A DNA stretch of 64,000 nucleotides from Butyrivibrio sp. FCS014 (GTDB lineage Bacteria > Bacillota > Clostridia > Lachnospirales > Lachnospiraceae): contig NZ_JAHA01000003.1 of assembly GCF_000526935.1 (NCBI RefSeq), forward strand, positions 310,001-374,000, read 5' to 3'. This document shows, piece by piece, positions 9,565 through 17,787 of the stretch. The notes under the pieces are model-generated. The model saw only the letters and a list, made by a program, of their open reading frames with translations, was not told where the DNA came from and did not search any database. Within the stretch, counting starts at the first letter, position 1, and each line of letters opens with the position of its first letter. The position numbers and the translations under genes are program-made.

Positions 9565-10800
9565 TAAACTATATTCGCCGGAGATTCCCGCATTGCTCAC
9601 CAGTGAGTAAACCTCGCTGGCTTTGAGGGTCTCCTCAAGAAGCTGAAGCTGAAGGGGAGACAGGAGTTTTCCGGCGTCTTTTAGTCTGTCTATCAAGGGG
9701 ATAGATCCCTTATCATGAATGGCTCCCGGCAGATCTGAGGAGTCTTTTTTCATTCCAAGTACTCTGGCATAGGCAGTAAAGCCGTCTTTTTTATAGGCGG
9801 ACATATTTTCTTCAGTAATATCAAGCATTATGTGCATAAGACAACGGCTGACCCTGGTGTATACCAGATTTCTGGTCTTCATCAGTTCGCAGAAGGAGGA
9901 GAAACCGTCACACAGCGACATGCTTTTTACAAGTCTGTTGGAAATATCCCTGTTTACGTCAAGATATCTTGTATAGCCCCTGTCTTTTTCCATAACCAGC
10001 TTGTAGTAGAGAAGGTCGGAAAAGTCATTGACATTAAGAAGGTTTCCGGGAGCGGTGACAAGGCTGGCCGCCGCCTCAAGAGGCACCATGCCCTTTAGAA
10101 TCTCCGGAGCGTGGGACTTTGAATCATAGCCTCCGTTGGACAGAAGAAGGGCCCTTAAGGATGAAGCACTGGGAATCTCTGCTGTGGTGTCGCTGTGATA
10201 GGGCTGGCCTATCCTCTGAATGATATAGGGTTTGATGGAGCTCTTTCTTCGCTTTAAGCTCCTTAGATATTCGATGGCAAGGATATTGTTGGGGGCAGTG
10301 AGAACATCAGTGGTATCCTCGGAGGATGCGTCACGGCCGGTGCTGATCAGTACCGCATCCAATGCCTTTTTTCTTGCAAGGGGAAAAGAGTCGCCGTCTT
10401 TAAGGCACTTCTCCAAAGTCTTTTTGAAAAGAGCCGGTTCAAGGCTCAGGATATCGGCAAGCTCCTGAAGTCTTTCAGGGTCGGGGGATTCACTTCCAAA
10501 GCACAGGTAATCAATGCATCCAAGCTTATCAAGGATGGAAATGGCGCCTTCCGCAAAATACTCGGCACTTCCGAGACTGTAGTAGATTGGCAGCTCAAGA
10601 ACAAGGTCCGCACCGCAGTTAAGGGCCATACGGGTCCTTGTAAATTTGTCGGTGATGGCAGGAGCACCACGCTGTACATAGTCACCGCTCATGACAATAA
10701 CGACACGGTCAGCAGATAAAGCTCTTTTGCAATGATCGATCAGATATTTGTGACCGTTGTGGAAAGGGTTAAACTCAGCAATAATACCGATTGTCTTCAT
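9547..10800 (-). CDS. tmcAL: tRNA(Met) cytidine acetate ligase TmcAL
   Basis: 417 residues. The N-terminus 'IGIIAEFNPFHNGH' holds the HxGH nucleotidyltransferase motif (His14, His17), and 'SGDYVQRGAP' with 'LVLELP' follow, as in YlbM/DUF795 proteins. The family uses acetate and ATP to make N4-acetylcytidine at the wobble base of elongator tRNA(Met). The neighbour acetate kinase (divergent, 141 bases away) also consumes or produces acetate; this may be chance. ATG preceded by AAGG. Length is usual for the family. Confidence 0.92.
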   Translation of the reverse strand: MKTIGIIAEFNPFHNGHKYLIDHCKRALSADRVVIVMSGDYVQRGAPAITDKFTRTRMALNCGADLVLELPIYYSLGSAEYFAEGAISILDKLGCIDYLCFGSESPDPERLQELADILSLEPALFKKTLEKCLKDGDSFPLARKKALDAVLISTGRDASSEDTTDVLTAPNNILAIEYLRSLKRRKSSIKPYIIQRIGQPYHSDTTAEIPSASSLRALLLSNGGYDSKSHAPEILKGMVPLEAAASLVTAPGNLLNVNDFSDLLYYKLVMEKDRGYTRYLDVNRDISNRLVKSMSLCDGFSSFCELMKTRNLVYTRVSRCLMHIMLDITEENMSAYKKDGFTAYARVLGMKKDSSDLPGAIHDKGSIPLIDRLKDAGKLLSPLQLQLLEETLKASEVYSLVSNAGISGEYSLKQIIL

Positions 10801-10862
10801 GATGCGCCTTTCTTTTGTATAAGTTATGTAGAGTAAAATTGGATTTTTGTACAGATTTTTCC

Positions 10863-10891
10863 TTGTCTTAACTACCTATTATAAGTATCAT
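10863..10891 (+). promoter_or_regulatory. Candidate promoter of ackA
   Basis: TTGTCT (10863-10868), 17-base spacer, TATCAT (10886-10891), about 50 bases before the ackA start codon. Confidence 0.5.
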
Positions 10892-10941
10892 ATATTTTGG
10901 TAGTTTTTGCAAAGCTAATAAAATCAGAAAGAGGTTATAAA

Positions 10942-12135
10942 ATGAAAATACTAGTTATTAATTGCGGCAGTTCTTCACTTAAGTTTCAGCTGATCGATTC
11001 CGAGTCAGAGGCAGTTATCTGCAAAGGTCTTTGCGAGAGAATCGGCATTGAAGGAAGCAGAATAGTTTACACTCCCGAAGGCAAGGACAAGATCACCATC
11101 GAGACTCCCATGCCCGATCACAACAGAGCAATCGAGCTGGTTATCGAGGCTCTTACCAACAAGGAGAACGGTGTTGTTTCCCTGGATGAGATCGGTGCAG
11201 TAGGACATCGTATCGTTCACGGCGGTGAGAAGTTCACAAAGTCCGTTGTTATCAACGAGGAAGTTATAAAGGCCATCGAAGATGTATCAGACCTTGCTCC
11301 TCTTCACAATCCCGCAAACCTTATCGGTATCAGAGCATGCCAGAAGGCTATGCCCGGTGTTCCCATGGTTGCGGTATTTGATACAGCATTCCATCAGACA
11401 ATGCCCCAGGAGGCATATCTTTACGGCCTTCCTTATTCATACTATGAGAAATACGGTATCAGAAGATACGGCTTCCACGGCACAAGCCATTCCTATGTAA
11501 GCAAGCGCGCAGCACAGATCCTTGGCAAGGATGCAAAAGACCTTAAGATCATCGTTTGCCACCTTGGCAACGGCGCTTCAGTTTCAGCTGTTAAGGGCGG
11601 AGAGTGCATCGACACTTCAATGGGTCTTACTCCTCTTGAAGGACTTATCATGGGAACAAGAACCGGTGATATCGATCCTTCTGTTGTGGAGTTTGTTATG
11701 AAGAAGGAGAACTCATCTGTTGCCGATGTTACAAATCTTCTCAACAAGAAGTCAGGTGTATTTGGACTTTCAGACGAGCTTTCATCAGACTTCAGAGACC
11801 TTGAGGATGCTTATGTTGAGGGCCATGCAGGAGCTAAGAGAGCTGTAGATGCCTTCGCTTACAGAGTACTTAAGTACATCGGGGCCTATACAGCAGCCAT
11901 GGGCGGCGTTGATGCTATCTGCTTCACAGCAGGTGTAGGCGAGAACTCAGGCTTCGTAAGAAAGCTGATCTGCGAAAGACTTGGATTCATCGGTGCAACA
12001 CTGGATGAGGAAGCCAACAAGGTTCGCGGCAAGGAGCAGGAAATCTCCGGAGCTGACAGCAAGGTTAAGCTTATGGTAGTTCCCACCAACGAGGAGCTGG
12101 CCATCGCAAGAGACACTTACGAACTGACCAAGTAA
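10942..12135 (+). CDS. ackA: Acetate kinase
   Basis: 397 residues from the ATG at 10942. The upstream in-frame GTG at 10897 is rejected because family proteins begin 'MKILVINCGSSSLKF', exactly as here, and AGAGG lies just before this ATG. Family signatures include 'VGHRIVHGG', 'FDTAFHQTMP', 'RYGFHGTSH', 'HLGNGAS' and 'GTRTGDIDP'. It converts acetyl phosphate and ADP to acetate and ATP, the last step of acetate fermentation. The usual partner pta is not adjacent and not in this window, so ackA is transcribed alone here. Confidence 0.98.
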   Translation: MKILVINCGSSSLKFQLIDSESEAVICKGLCERIGIEGSRIVYTPEGKDKITIETPMPDHNRAIELVIEALTNKENGVVSLDEIGAVGHRIVHGGEKFTKSVVINEEVIKAIEDVSDLAPLHNPANLIGIRACQKAMPGVPMVAVFDTAFHQTMPQEAYLYGLPYSYYEKYGIRRYGFHGTSHSYVSKRAAQILGKDAKDLKIIVCHLGNGASVSAVKGGECIDTSMGLTPLEGLIMGTRTGDIDPSVVEFVMKKENSSVADVTNLLNKKSGVFGLSDELSSDFRDLEDAYVEGHAGAKRAVDAFAYRVLKYIGAYTAAMGGVDAICFTAGVGENSGFVRKLICERLGFIGATLDEEANKVRGKEQEISGADSKVKLMVVPTNEELAIARDTYELTK

Positions 12136-12157
12136 AGACATCTTTTTCATGTACTTG

Positions 12158-12231
12158 TCCGGAATTCTACTTTCAGGCACATTTTCCGGAACTGCGCTTA
12201 AGGTATATCCCCGTAAATGCGCAGTTCTCGG
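12158..12231 (+). repeat. Overlapping, mutually exclusive inverted repeats downstream of ackA
   Basis: TCCGGAA (12158-12164) can pair with TTCCGGA (12184-12190). The second arm also belongs to a stronger hairpin in which CCGGAACTGCGC (12186-12197) pairs with GCGCAGTTCTCGG (12219-12231) with one bulge. The two foldings exclude each other. No T-run follows either one. The 272-base gap 12136-12407 holds only these and the terminator below; no gene is seen. Confidence 0.5.
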
Positions 12232-12261
12232 ACGAGGATGATGATTTTCCAAACAAAGAAA

Positions 12262-12315
12262 ACAGCAAATGCCGATTTCTCTGAGTAACACGAAATGAGG
12301 CATTTGCTGTTTTTT
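12262..12315. terminator. Bidirectional terminator between ackA and the RpiB-like gene
   Basis: 12-bp perfect stem ACAGCAAATGCC (12262-12273) / GGCATTTGCTGT (12299-12310), with an inner ATTTC/GAAAT pairing. Five T follow on the plus strand; on the minus strand the stem is followed by TTTTCTTTGTTT. It can end both convergent transcripts. Confidence 0.9.
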
Positions 12316-12407
12316 GAGTTTAGGAAAATCACACCGCAGACGAACACAAGCATTTTTGGAGATATACCTGAATCACTGCAGTATCGGGAATGTGCCTGAT
12401 AAAGCTA

Positions 12408-13052
12408 TCAAGCACCTAAGATTTCATGTACTGCTGCCTTGATGGCTTCGTCTTTTGCGTTGGCATCGAAGTACTCAAGGAAGTGCTCGCTGGAGAGGGC
12501 ACCCTTTACAAGGTCCTGATCAAGACTCTTAAGAATAGCGGGAACATCCTGATTAAGGGTGACCTTTCTTACCTCATCAAGGATCTTCTTGTTGCGCTGC
12601 TCGGGAACGGCTCTTTCTCTTGGATATCCCTGGCCGCTCTCTTCGCAGAAGAGCTTTTCAAAGATGTACTGAAGATTGAGCTCAGCACCCCAGCCTGACT
12701 TAAGGGCGAAATTGATGGCTATGGCATTTCCGTCATTGATCTGTGCGAAAGTGTAGGCATCGAGAGGATCTGTCACATGTCCGCAGATAACTCCGGGGAA
12801 GCTGTTGCAGGCAAGCATTGCACCTTCACCTGTGCCGCAGCCGGTGATCACATAGTCTGCTGCGCCTGAGTTAAGGAGAACACAGGCAAGGATACCGTTC
12901 TGTACATAGGTGAGCTGAGCTTTGTCCTCAGCTGAATACATGCCGTAGTTAAATACTTCAAAGCCGTGGCTGTCGGCTACTTTTTTGAGAGCGCCATAGA
13001 TCATTTCGTTCTTTGCAGCCTGGCTGTTTTCATTTATAAGTGCTATTTTCAT
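12408..13052 (-). CDS. RpiB/LacA/LacB family sugar-phosphate isomerase
   Basis: 214 residues from the ATG at 13052, which has GGAGG upstream; a longer in-frame start at 13091 has none. The N-terminal two thirds carry the RpiB/LacAB fold, with a ligand-binding 'TGCGTGEGAMLACN' loop like the GCGTG-type motif of ribose-5-phosphate and galactose-6-phosphate isomerases. A C-terminal extension of about 65 residues goes beyond the roughly 150-residue RpiB core. The substrate is uncertain: ribose/ribulose-5-P, galactose/tagatose-6-P or allose-type phosphates are all possible. No partner gene lies beside it. A short hairpin (12392-12415) overlaps its stop codon. Confidence 0.8.
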   Translation of the reverse strand: MKIALINENSQAAKNEMIYGALKKVADSHGFEVFNYGMYSAEDKAQLTYVQNGILACVLLNSGAADYVITGCGTGEGAMLACNSFPGVICGHVTDPLDAYTFAQINDGNAIAINFALKSGWGAELNLQYIFEKLFCEESGQGYPRERAVPEQRNKKILDEVRKVTLNQDVPAILKSLDQDLVKGALSSEHFLEYFDANAKDEAIKAAVHEILGA

Positions 13053-13214
13053 GATAAAGTCCCTCCATGTAATATAGTTATATTTTTCCATGCCTATTGT
13101 AGGCCTATGAAAGGGCAGTGTCCATGAGCTTCAAGGCTTTGTGCAAGATAATCAAGAAAGTGGATAAATGTTACAAAAATGTTAATTTTTTTCCTTTATA
13201 TAATGAAGATTTCA

Positions 13215-13223
13215 TGCTATACT
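13215..13223 (+). promoter_or_regulatory. Extended -10 promoter before the TPR membrane protein
   Basis: TGCTATACT gives an extended -10 element with no good -35 box 17 bases upstream (TTTATA). The start codon follows 44 bases on. Confidence 0.5.
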
Positions 13224-13266
13224 AACGAAAGCGTTTTGGTTTTTTAGTAAAAAGGATGGTTTCGTT

Positions 13267-14682
13267 TTGGATATTTCAGTTTCAAACAATTACAGGAAAA
13301 AGGGTAAGACAGGAAGAATAGCAGTAGCAAAGAGCTCAGTAAGACGCAGTAAATCCCGACTTTCTGCCAAGCCCTTTATAATAACAGGACTTGCACTTAT
13401 AGTACTTGGGGTTTCAGGATTTTTTGTATACAACAATCTTCCTTCGGTTCAGGTTAATAAAGCCATAGCCGCAGGGGATAAGTACCTTGAGACATCAGAT
13501 TATCAGTCAGCCATTGATTCCTACAACGAGGCGATTGAGATAGACAGTCATTCCGTTACTGCCTATTCCAATATGGCAGGAGCATACCTTAGCAACAATG
13601 ATGCGGAGTCAGCCAAGAAGGTTCTTTATGCAGGATGGGAGAATACCGAGAACACCGGTCTTCTGGATAATTACCATACGGTGATACTCAATGAAGCAGT
13701 GGATGCCATGAATTCCCAGACTGCCAATATGAACACGGCCTTTGCGATCCTTTCGGTGCTCAAGGACGACAATTCCAGCAGCGATGCGGTTAAGCTCCTT
13801 GATGCCGCCTATGACAGAGTATTCAAGGATGCCTACGGATATGACGAGGATGCGTTCTTCAGATCCGAGAGTTCAACATATTCCTCTGAGAACGGAAGTG
13901 CAACCTTCTCCTACAGCGAGTACGCAGGTTTTGTGAATGAACTGTTAGCTATTTACAAGGCTGCACCTTCAGATGAACTTAAAGAGGTTATTCTTAAATA
14001 TGCAGTTCCGGGTCTTGAATCCTTTACAATGAATTATGAGGATGCCGTAGCATATAAGGCAGTTCTTGATGATGTGGAGAGCAGCGTAGGCAGTGCCGAC
14101 GGACTTGCATCCTTCAAAAAATGTATTGAAAACGCCGAAGATGTTCAGAGCGTATTTACCGATATCTTTGCCCAGCTTGATGTGGGAAACGTTGATGAAC
14201 TCAGAGGCTTTATCGTATCCGATGAGTACATTGCTCTTAGAGATGTCTTTTTAAACAAGATTGAGACACCTCTGGAGAACACCACATATATTCCCGTCAG
14301 CAGAGAGGCTGTAATTTTCAACAGCAACGAGGGAAACTGGTCCTACAGATTTTTGAATTTCGATGAGAACCCTTCAACAGCCGGTGTTCTTACTATCTGG
14401 GCCAATTACTTTGAGGACGGCGGAATTCAAAGATGTGCAATATCCTATGAACCTGCCTCGGTTGATGACAGCTATTATCCTCATACCAAGTACTCTGTTA
14501 CATACCTTAACAGCTATGTGACCCAGGGTAATTCAACCAAGGTTCCAAAGATGAACTACAGGCTTGAAACCTCCATTACCATGCAGGACGGTGAAGAAGA
14601 AGAGACGATTATAACTGATTGGGGAGGGCCCAACGAAGCGACAATGGACATTGATACCATTGAGTCCAGAATCCGGGCATAA
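13267..14682 (+). CDS. Membrane-anchored TPR-repeat protein, function unknown
   Basis: 471 residues, probably starting at a TTG preceded by AAGGATGG. A basic N-terminal stretch (10-35) precedes one membrane helix at about 36-57 ('FIITGLALIVLGVSGFFVY'); the rest would be outside. Residues 60-125 form TPR-like repeats ('AIDSYNEAIEIDSHSVTAYSNM'). The C-terminal half is rich in acidic and aromatic residues and has no family I recognise. Three bases separate it from the following CDF transporter gene, so they share a transcript. Similar single-pass TPR proteins are common in Lachnospiraceae envelopes; no function can be assigned. Confidence 0.75.
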   Translation: MDISVSNNYRKKGKTGRIAVAKSSVRRSKSRLSAKPFIITGLALIVLGVSGFFVYNNLPSVQVNKAIAAGDKYLETSDYQSAIDSYNEAIEIDSHSVTAYSNMAGAYLSNNDAESAKKVLYAGWENTENTGLLDNYHTVILNEAVDAMNSQTANMNTAFAILSVLKDDNSSSDAVKLLDAAYDRVFKDAYGYDEDAFFRSESSTYSSENGSATFSYSEYAGFVNELLAIYKAAPSDELKEVILKYAVPGLESFTMNYEDAVAYKAVLDDVESSVGSADGLASFKKCIENAEDVQSVFTDIFAQLDVGNVDELRGFIVSDEYIALRDVFLNKIETPLENTTYIPVSREAVIFNSNEGNWSYRFLNFDENPSTAGVLTIWANYFEDGGIQRCAISYEPASVDDSYYPHTKYSVTYLNSYVTQGNSTKVPKMNYRLETSITMQDGEEEETIITDWGGPNEATMDIDTIESRIRA

Positions 14683-14685
14683 TAC

Positions 14686-15861
14686 ATGATCTGTTTTCTC
14701 GCTAAGTTCTTTATCAAAGATTATGACAGGGTAGAGGACCCTGAAGTTCGGCAAAACTATGGCATCCTGAGCGGTGTCATAGGAATTGCCCTTAATATAA
14801 TTCTGGTTATCATCAAAATGTTTGCGGGCTATATCAGCGGTTCCATCGCCATCGTATCTGATGCCCTGAACAATCTATCTGATGTGGCATCCTCAGTGGT
14901 GACACTGGTGGGCTTCAAGCTTTCCGGTCAGGAGGCTGACGAAGAACACCCCTACGGCCACGGCAGGCTTGAATATATTGCCGGTCTTATTGTTTCCTTG
15001 TTTATTATGATCATGGCTGTAGAGCTTCTTCAGAGCTCTTTTAACAAGATTCTTCATCATGAGGAGATTGTATTTACTCCTGTGGTGGGAATCATTCTTG
15101 TGATATCCATTATAATCAAACTTACTATGTTCGGTGCTAATCTCCAGGCTTCCAAAGCTATAAAGAGCGCCACCTTAAAGTCCACGGCCATGGACAGTAT
15201 TTCTGATGTCTTTTCCACCGGGATAGTTCTGGTTTCTGTTGTCATCTCGCATTTCTTTGGGGTTAATATAGACGGAATAGCCGGTATCATCGTGGGGCTG
15301 TTTATCATGAAGACAGGCTTCGATGCCGCAAGAGATACTATTAGCCCGCTTCTTGGTGAGCCTGCCGACAAGGATTTTATCGATGAGGTAAAAGAGGCAG
15401 TGCTTTCCCATGAAGGAGTTTTGGGAGTGCACGACATTGTTGTCCACAACTACGGCCCCGGAAGGATAATGATGTCCCTGCATGTTGAGGTGCCCTCTGA
15501 CAAGACGCTGGTGGAGGCCCACGACCTTATAGACGAGATAGAAAGACAGCTTAACGGTAAATACAGGTGTACTGCCGTGATTCATTTAGATCCCGTCAGC
15601 GATGACGACAGAGCGGCAAGGGATATGAAGAGTTGGCTTAAACTGGTCTTGGAGGAAATAGACCCGAAGCTAAGGTATCACGATTGCCGTATTGTAAGAA
15701 ACAGGGACGAGGAGCCCATTGTTTCTTTTGATCTGGAAGTACCTTATAAGTATGATATTAAGGACGAGGAGCTTAAACGGATCATAGAGGACCGTGTTAA
15801 GGGTATGGCTGGGGAATGTAAGCTGGATATAACAGTTGACAAGGCCAAAAAAGAAGATTGA
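14686..15861 (+). CDS. Cation diffusion facilitator (CDF) transporter
   Basis: 391 residues. Six membrane segments lie in the first 220 residues. The metal-site motif 'SDALNNLSD' in helix 2 (with 'HPYGHGRLEY' after helix 3) is typical of Zn/Mn/Fe exporters of the FieF/MntE group. The C-terminal cytoplasmic domain has the ferredoxin-like fold ('GVLGVHDIVVHNYGPG', 'HVEVPSDKTLVEAHDL') and a further extension of about 90 residues beyond the usual 300. It exchanges divalent metal for protons at the plasma membrane. The start is three bases after the TPR gene stop with no strong Shine-Dalgarno, suggesting coupled translation. Confidence 0.92.
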   Translation: MICFLAKFFIKDYDRVEDPEVRQNYGILSGVIGIALNIILVIIKMFAGYISGSIAIVSDALNNLSDVASSVVTLVGFKLSGQEADEEHPYGHGRLEYIAGLIVSLFIMIMAVELLQSSFNKILHHEEIVFTPVVGIILVISIIIKLTMFGANLQASKAIKSATLKSTAMDSISDVFSTGIVLVSVVISHFFGVNIDGIAGIIVGLFIMKTGFDAARDTISPLLGEPADKDFIDEVKEAVLSHEGVLGVHDIVVHNYGPGRIMMSLHVEVPSDKTLVEAHDLIDEIERQLNGKYRCTAVIHLDPVSDDDRAARDMKSWLKLVLEEIDPKLRYHDCRIVRNRDEEPIVSFDLEVPYKYDIKDEELKRIIEDRVKGMAGECKLDITVDKAKKED

Positions 15862-15900
15862 GCAAAAAGGTAAGCTCGATATTAAGGAGAGGAAAAAAGT

Positions 15901-17649
15901 ATGTTGTGGTTTGGAAAAATAAGGGAGGATGCCAAGGCGGTATTTAAGGAGCATCCTGCCTCAATTTTGTCGTGTTTTATTGGCTTTCTTATTCTTGGAG
16001 TCATTGATGACATTCTTTCAAGAATAGGAGGCATCAATACTGCAAGGGAAGTGCTTGAGGTTATTGCCGATTTTTGCTTTGCAATGACACCTGCATTTGC
16101 TCTTTGCGAGTCTCATTATGGTTACCTGAAGAAGAACGGTAAGATAGAGGATCTTAAGGATATTAAAAAGTCCTTCATTTATATCATAGTTCTTTTGATA
16201 TCGGCAGGAATGAGCGGCGCTTTTGCTTATATCAAATACGATCCCGCAAACCATATAAATTCAATATTTGATTTTGATGTGATCGGCGCGGAAAATCCCT
16301 TTATGAGATTCTTCTTCGTGTATCTGGCAGCTTGCACTATCGGGGCTGTTTACTTCCTGTACAAAAAGAGTGGCGAGAGCTTTGAGAGCTACTTTGTAAA
16401 GGGCTTTCTTGGTACCATGAAGGGCGAGCTTGCCTACGGCGTGGTGCTTCTTGGAGGCCTTTGCATTGTGTGGGTTTTCCAGACTCTTATCTACGATATC
16501 GATGCCATCGGAATTGTTATGTCGCTTATCAGCGGTGTGATGGCTTATCCCGCTGTTCTCATTGCCCTTTCAAAGCCTGGAGAAAAGGTGAGTAAATTCG
16601 GCAGGATCATGATGGGATATGTGTTCCCCGGATTCCTTGCTGCGGCCTTTATTATTCTTTATGTCTATATTCTTAAGATAGTGTTCAACTGGAAATTCCC
16701 GTCTAATGAGGCCTTTGCTATAGTCACGGTTCTTTTCATCTCGGGGATATTCTTCTGGTCAATGGCCCAAGGGTGCACAGAGGGCAGATACAATCAGGTG
16801 CTTCGCATTATGCCCCTTTTGTTTATTCCGTTCATAGTGATACAGATCATCTGTCTCTACATGAGGATAGCCCAGTACGGACTTACCCAGTCCAGGTACT
16901 TCGGAATTCTTCTGATAGTCTTTGAGGTACTCTACGAAGTCATCTATACCCTTCGTTTTCTCAAGGGCAAAGGGATGGAGTGGATTCTTTTCCCTGTGGT
17001 CCTTGGATTTGTCCTTATAGCGCTGATAGTGCCCGGAGTCAATGTCTGTGCGGCCATTACAGGCTCCCAGGGCAAGGTTGTGGAGCACTTCATAGAGGAC
17101 ACCATCTCGGGAAAAGAACCTTCATCTTCCGCCAAAGCACAGGCAAGATCCGCATATAAAGTAATAAACAGTCAGGCCGGCTTTGAGGGGTCAAGGTTCA
17201 TCAAAAAGCTGGGCAGTAAGTTTCCGGAATTTGATCTGAAAGCAGAGTTTGACCCGGATGGCAGCGATAGTGTAGATTACGTGTCAAGTGATTATTACTA
17301 TGCTGATAATGAGATTCCGGGATTTGACACCTTAGGCTATAAGCATGTGGAAGTTGTATCGTTTTCTTCATATGATGATGAGGACACAGACATAAAAGAT
17401 CTGACAAGGGTAGAGCTGCGCCACGAGTCTGAGGGAGAACCCTATGCGGAGATTGATCTGTCCGAAACGATCAATAAGATGAGAGAACTGCGAAAAAACG
17501 GCGCTGTTCAGTTTGAGTTTAACAATGTGATAGAAGATCCCCTGATATTTGAAGACGGATCCCTTTTATATATCACCTACATCAGCTTCGATGAGAGGGG
17601 AGATGAAATCACAAACCTCTACATAACCGGATATTATCTGCACAAGTGA
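15901..17649 (+). CDS. DUF4153-type polytopic membrane protein
   Basis: 582 residues with about ten to eleven hydrophobic segments between residues 15 and 385, then a soluble C-terminal region of about 190 residues rich in Asp/Glu/Tyr. It resembles DUF4153 proteins common in Lachnospiraceae, for which no biochemical role is established. Strong AAGGAGAGG just before the ATG. It follows the CDF gene by 39 bases with no terminator and may be in the same operon; gpmI downstream has its own promoter. Confidence 0.7.
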   Translation: MLWFGKIREDAKAVFKEHPASILSCFIGFLILGVIDDILSRIGGINTAREVLEVIADFCFAMTPAFALCESHYGYLKKNGKIEDLKDIKKSFIYIIVLLISAGMSGAFAYIKYDPANHINSIFDFDVIGAENPFMRFFFVYLAACTIGAVYFLYKKSGESFESYFVKGFLGTMKGELAYGVVLLGGLCIVWVFQTLIYDIDAIGIVMSLISGVMAYPAVLIALSKPGEKVSKFGRIMMGYVFPGFLAAAFIILYVYILKIVFNWKFPSNEAFAIVTVLFISGIFFWSMAQGCTEGRYNQVLRIMPLLFIPFIVIQIICLYMRIAQYGLTQSRYFGILLIVFEVLYEVIYTLRFLKGKGMEWILFPVVLGFVLIALIVPGVNVCAAITGSQGKVVEHFIEDTISGKEPSSSAKAQARSAYKVINSQAGFEGSRFIKKLGSKFPEFDLKAEFDPDGSDSVDYVSSDYYYADNEIPGFDTLGYKHVEVVSFSSYDDEDTDIKDLTRVELRHESEGEPYAEIDLSETINKMRELRKNGAVQFEFNNVIEDPLIFEDGSLLYITYISFDERGDEITNLYITGYYLHK

Positions 17650-17677
17650 GATAATTTATTAAGGTTTTGTTAAATGC

Positions 17678-17707
17678 TTGTCATTATCGGGGCTTATGCG
17701 CTATACT
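17678..17707 (+). promoter_or_regulatory. Promoter of gpmI
   Basis: TTGTCA (17678-17683), 18-base spacer, TATACT (17702-17707). In the leader a GC-rich hairpin GCTGCC/GGCAGC (17747-17765) sits just upstream of the GGAGG site and may stabilise the messenger. Confidence 0.7.
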
Positions 17708-17787
17708 AGGCAAGGACGAAAGTTCTTTTTACTTATATAAATAGTGGCTGCCGCCTGTAGGCAGCGTAGAAAACGGAGGATATAAAT

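Noticed and set aside
10897..10941. Upstream start for acetate kinase
   Set aside because: The 15 added residues are not part of the family and overlap the promoter-proximal leader; 10942 has the ribosome binding site.
13227..13240. Catabolite-responsive (cre) site after the 13218 promoter
   Set aside because: CGAAAGCGTTTTGG keeps the centre but misses the outer bases of the consensus; too weak to list.
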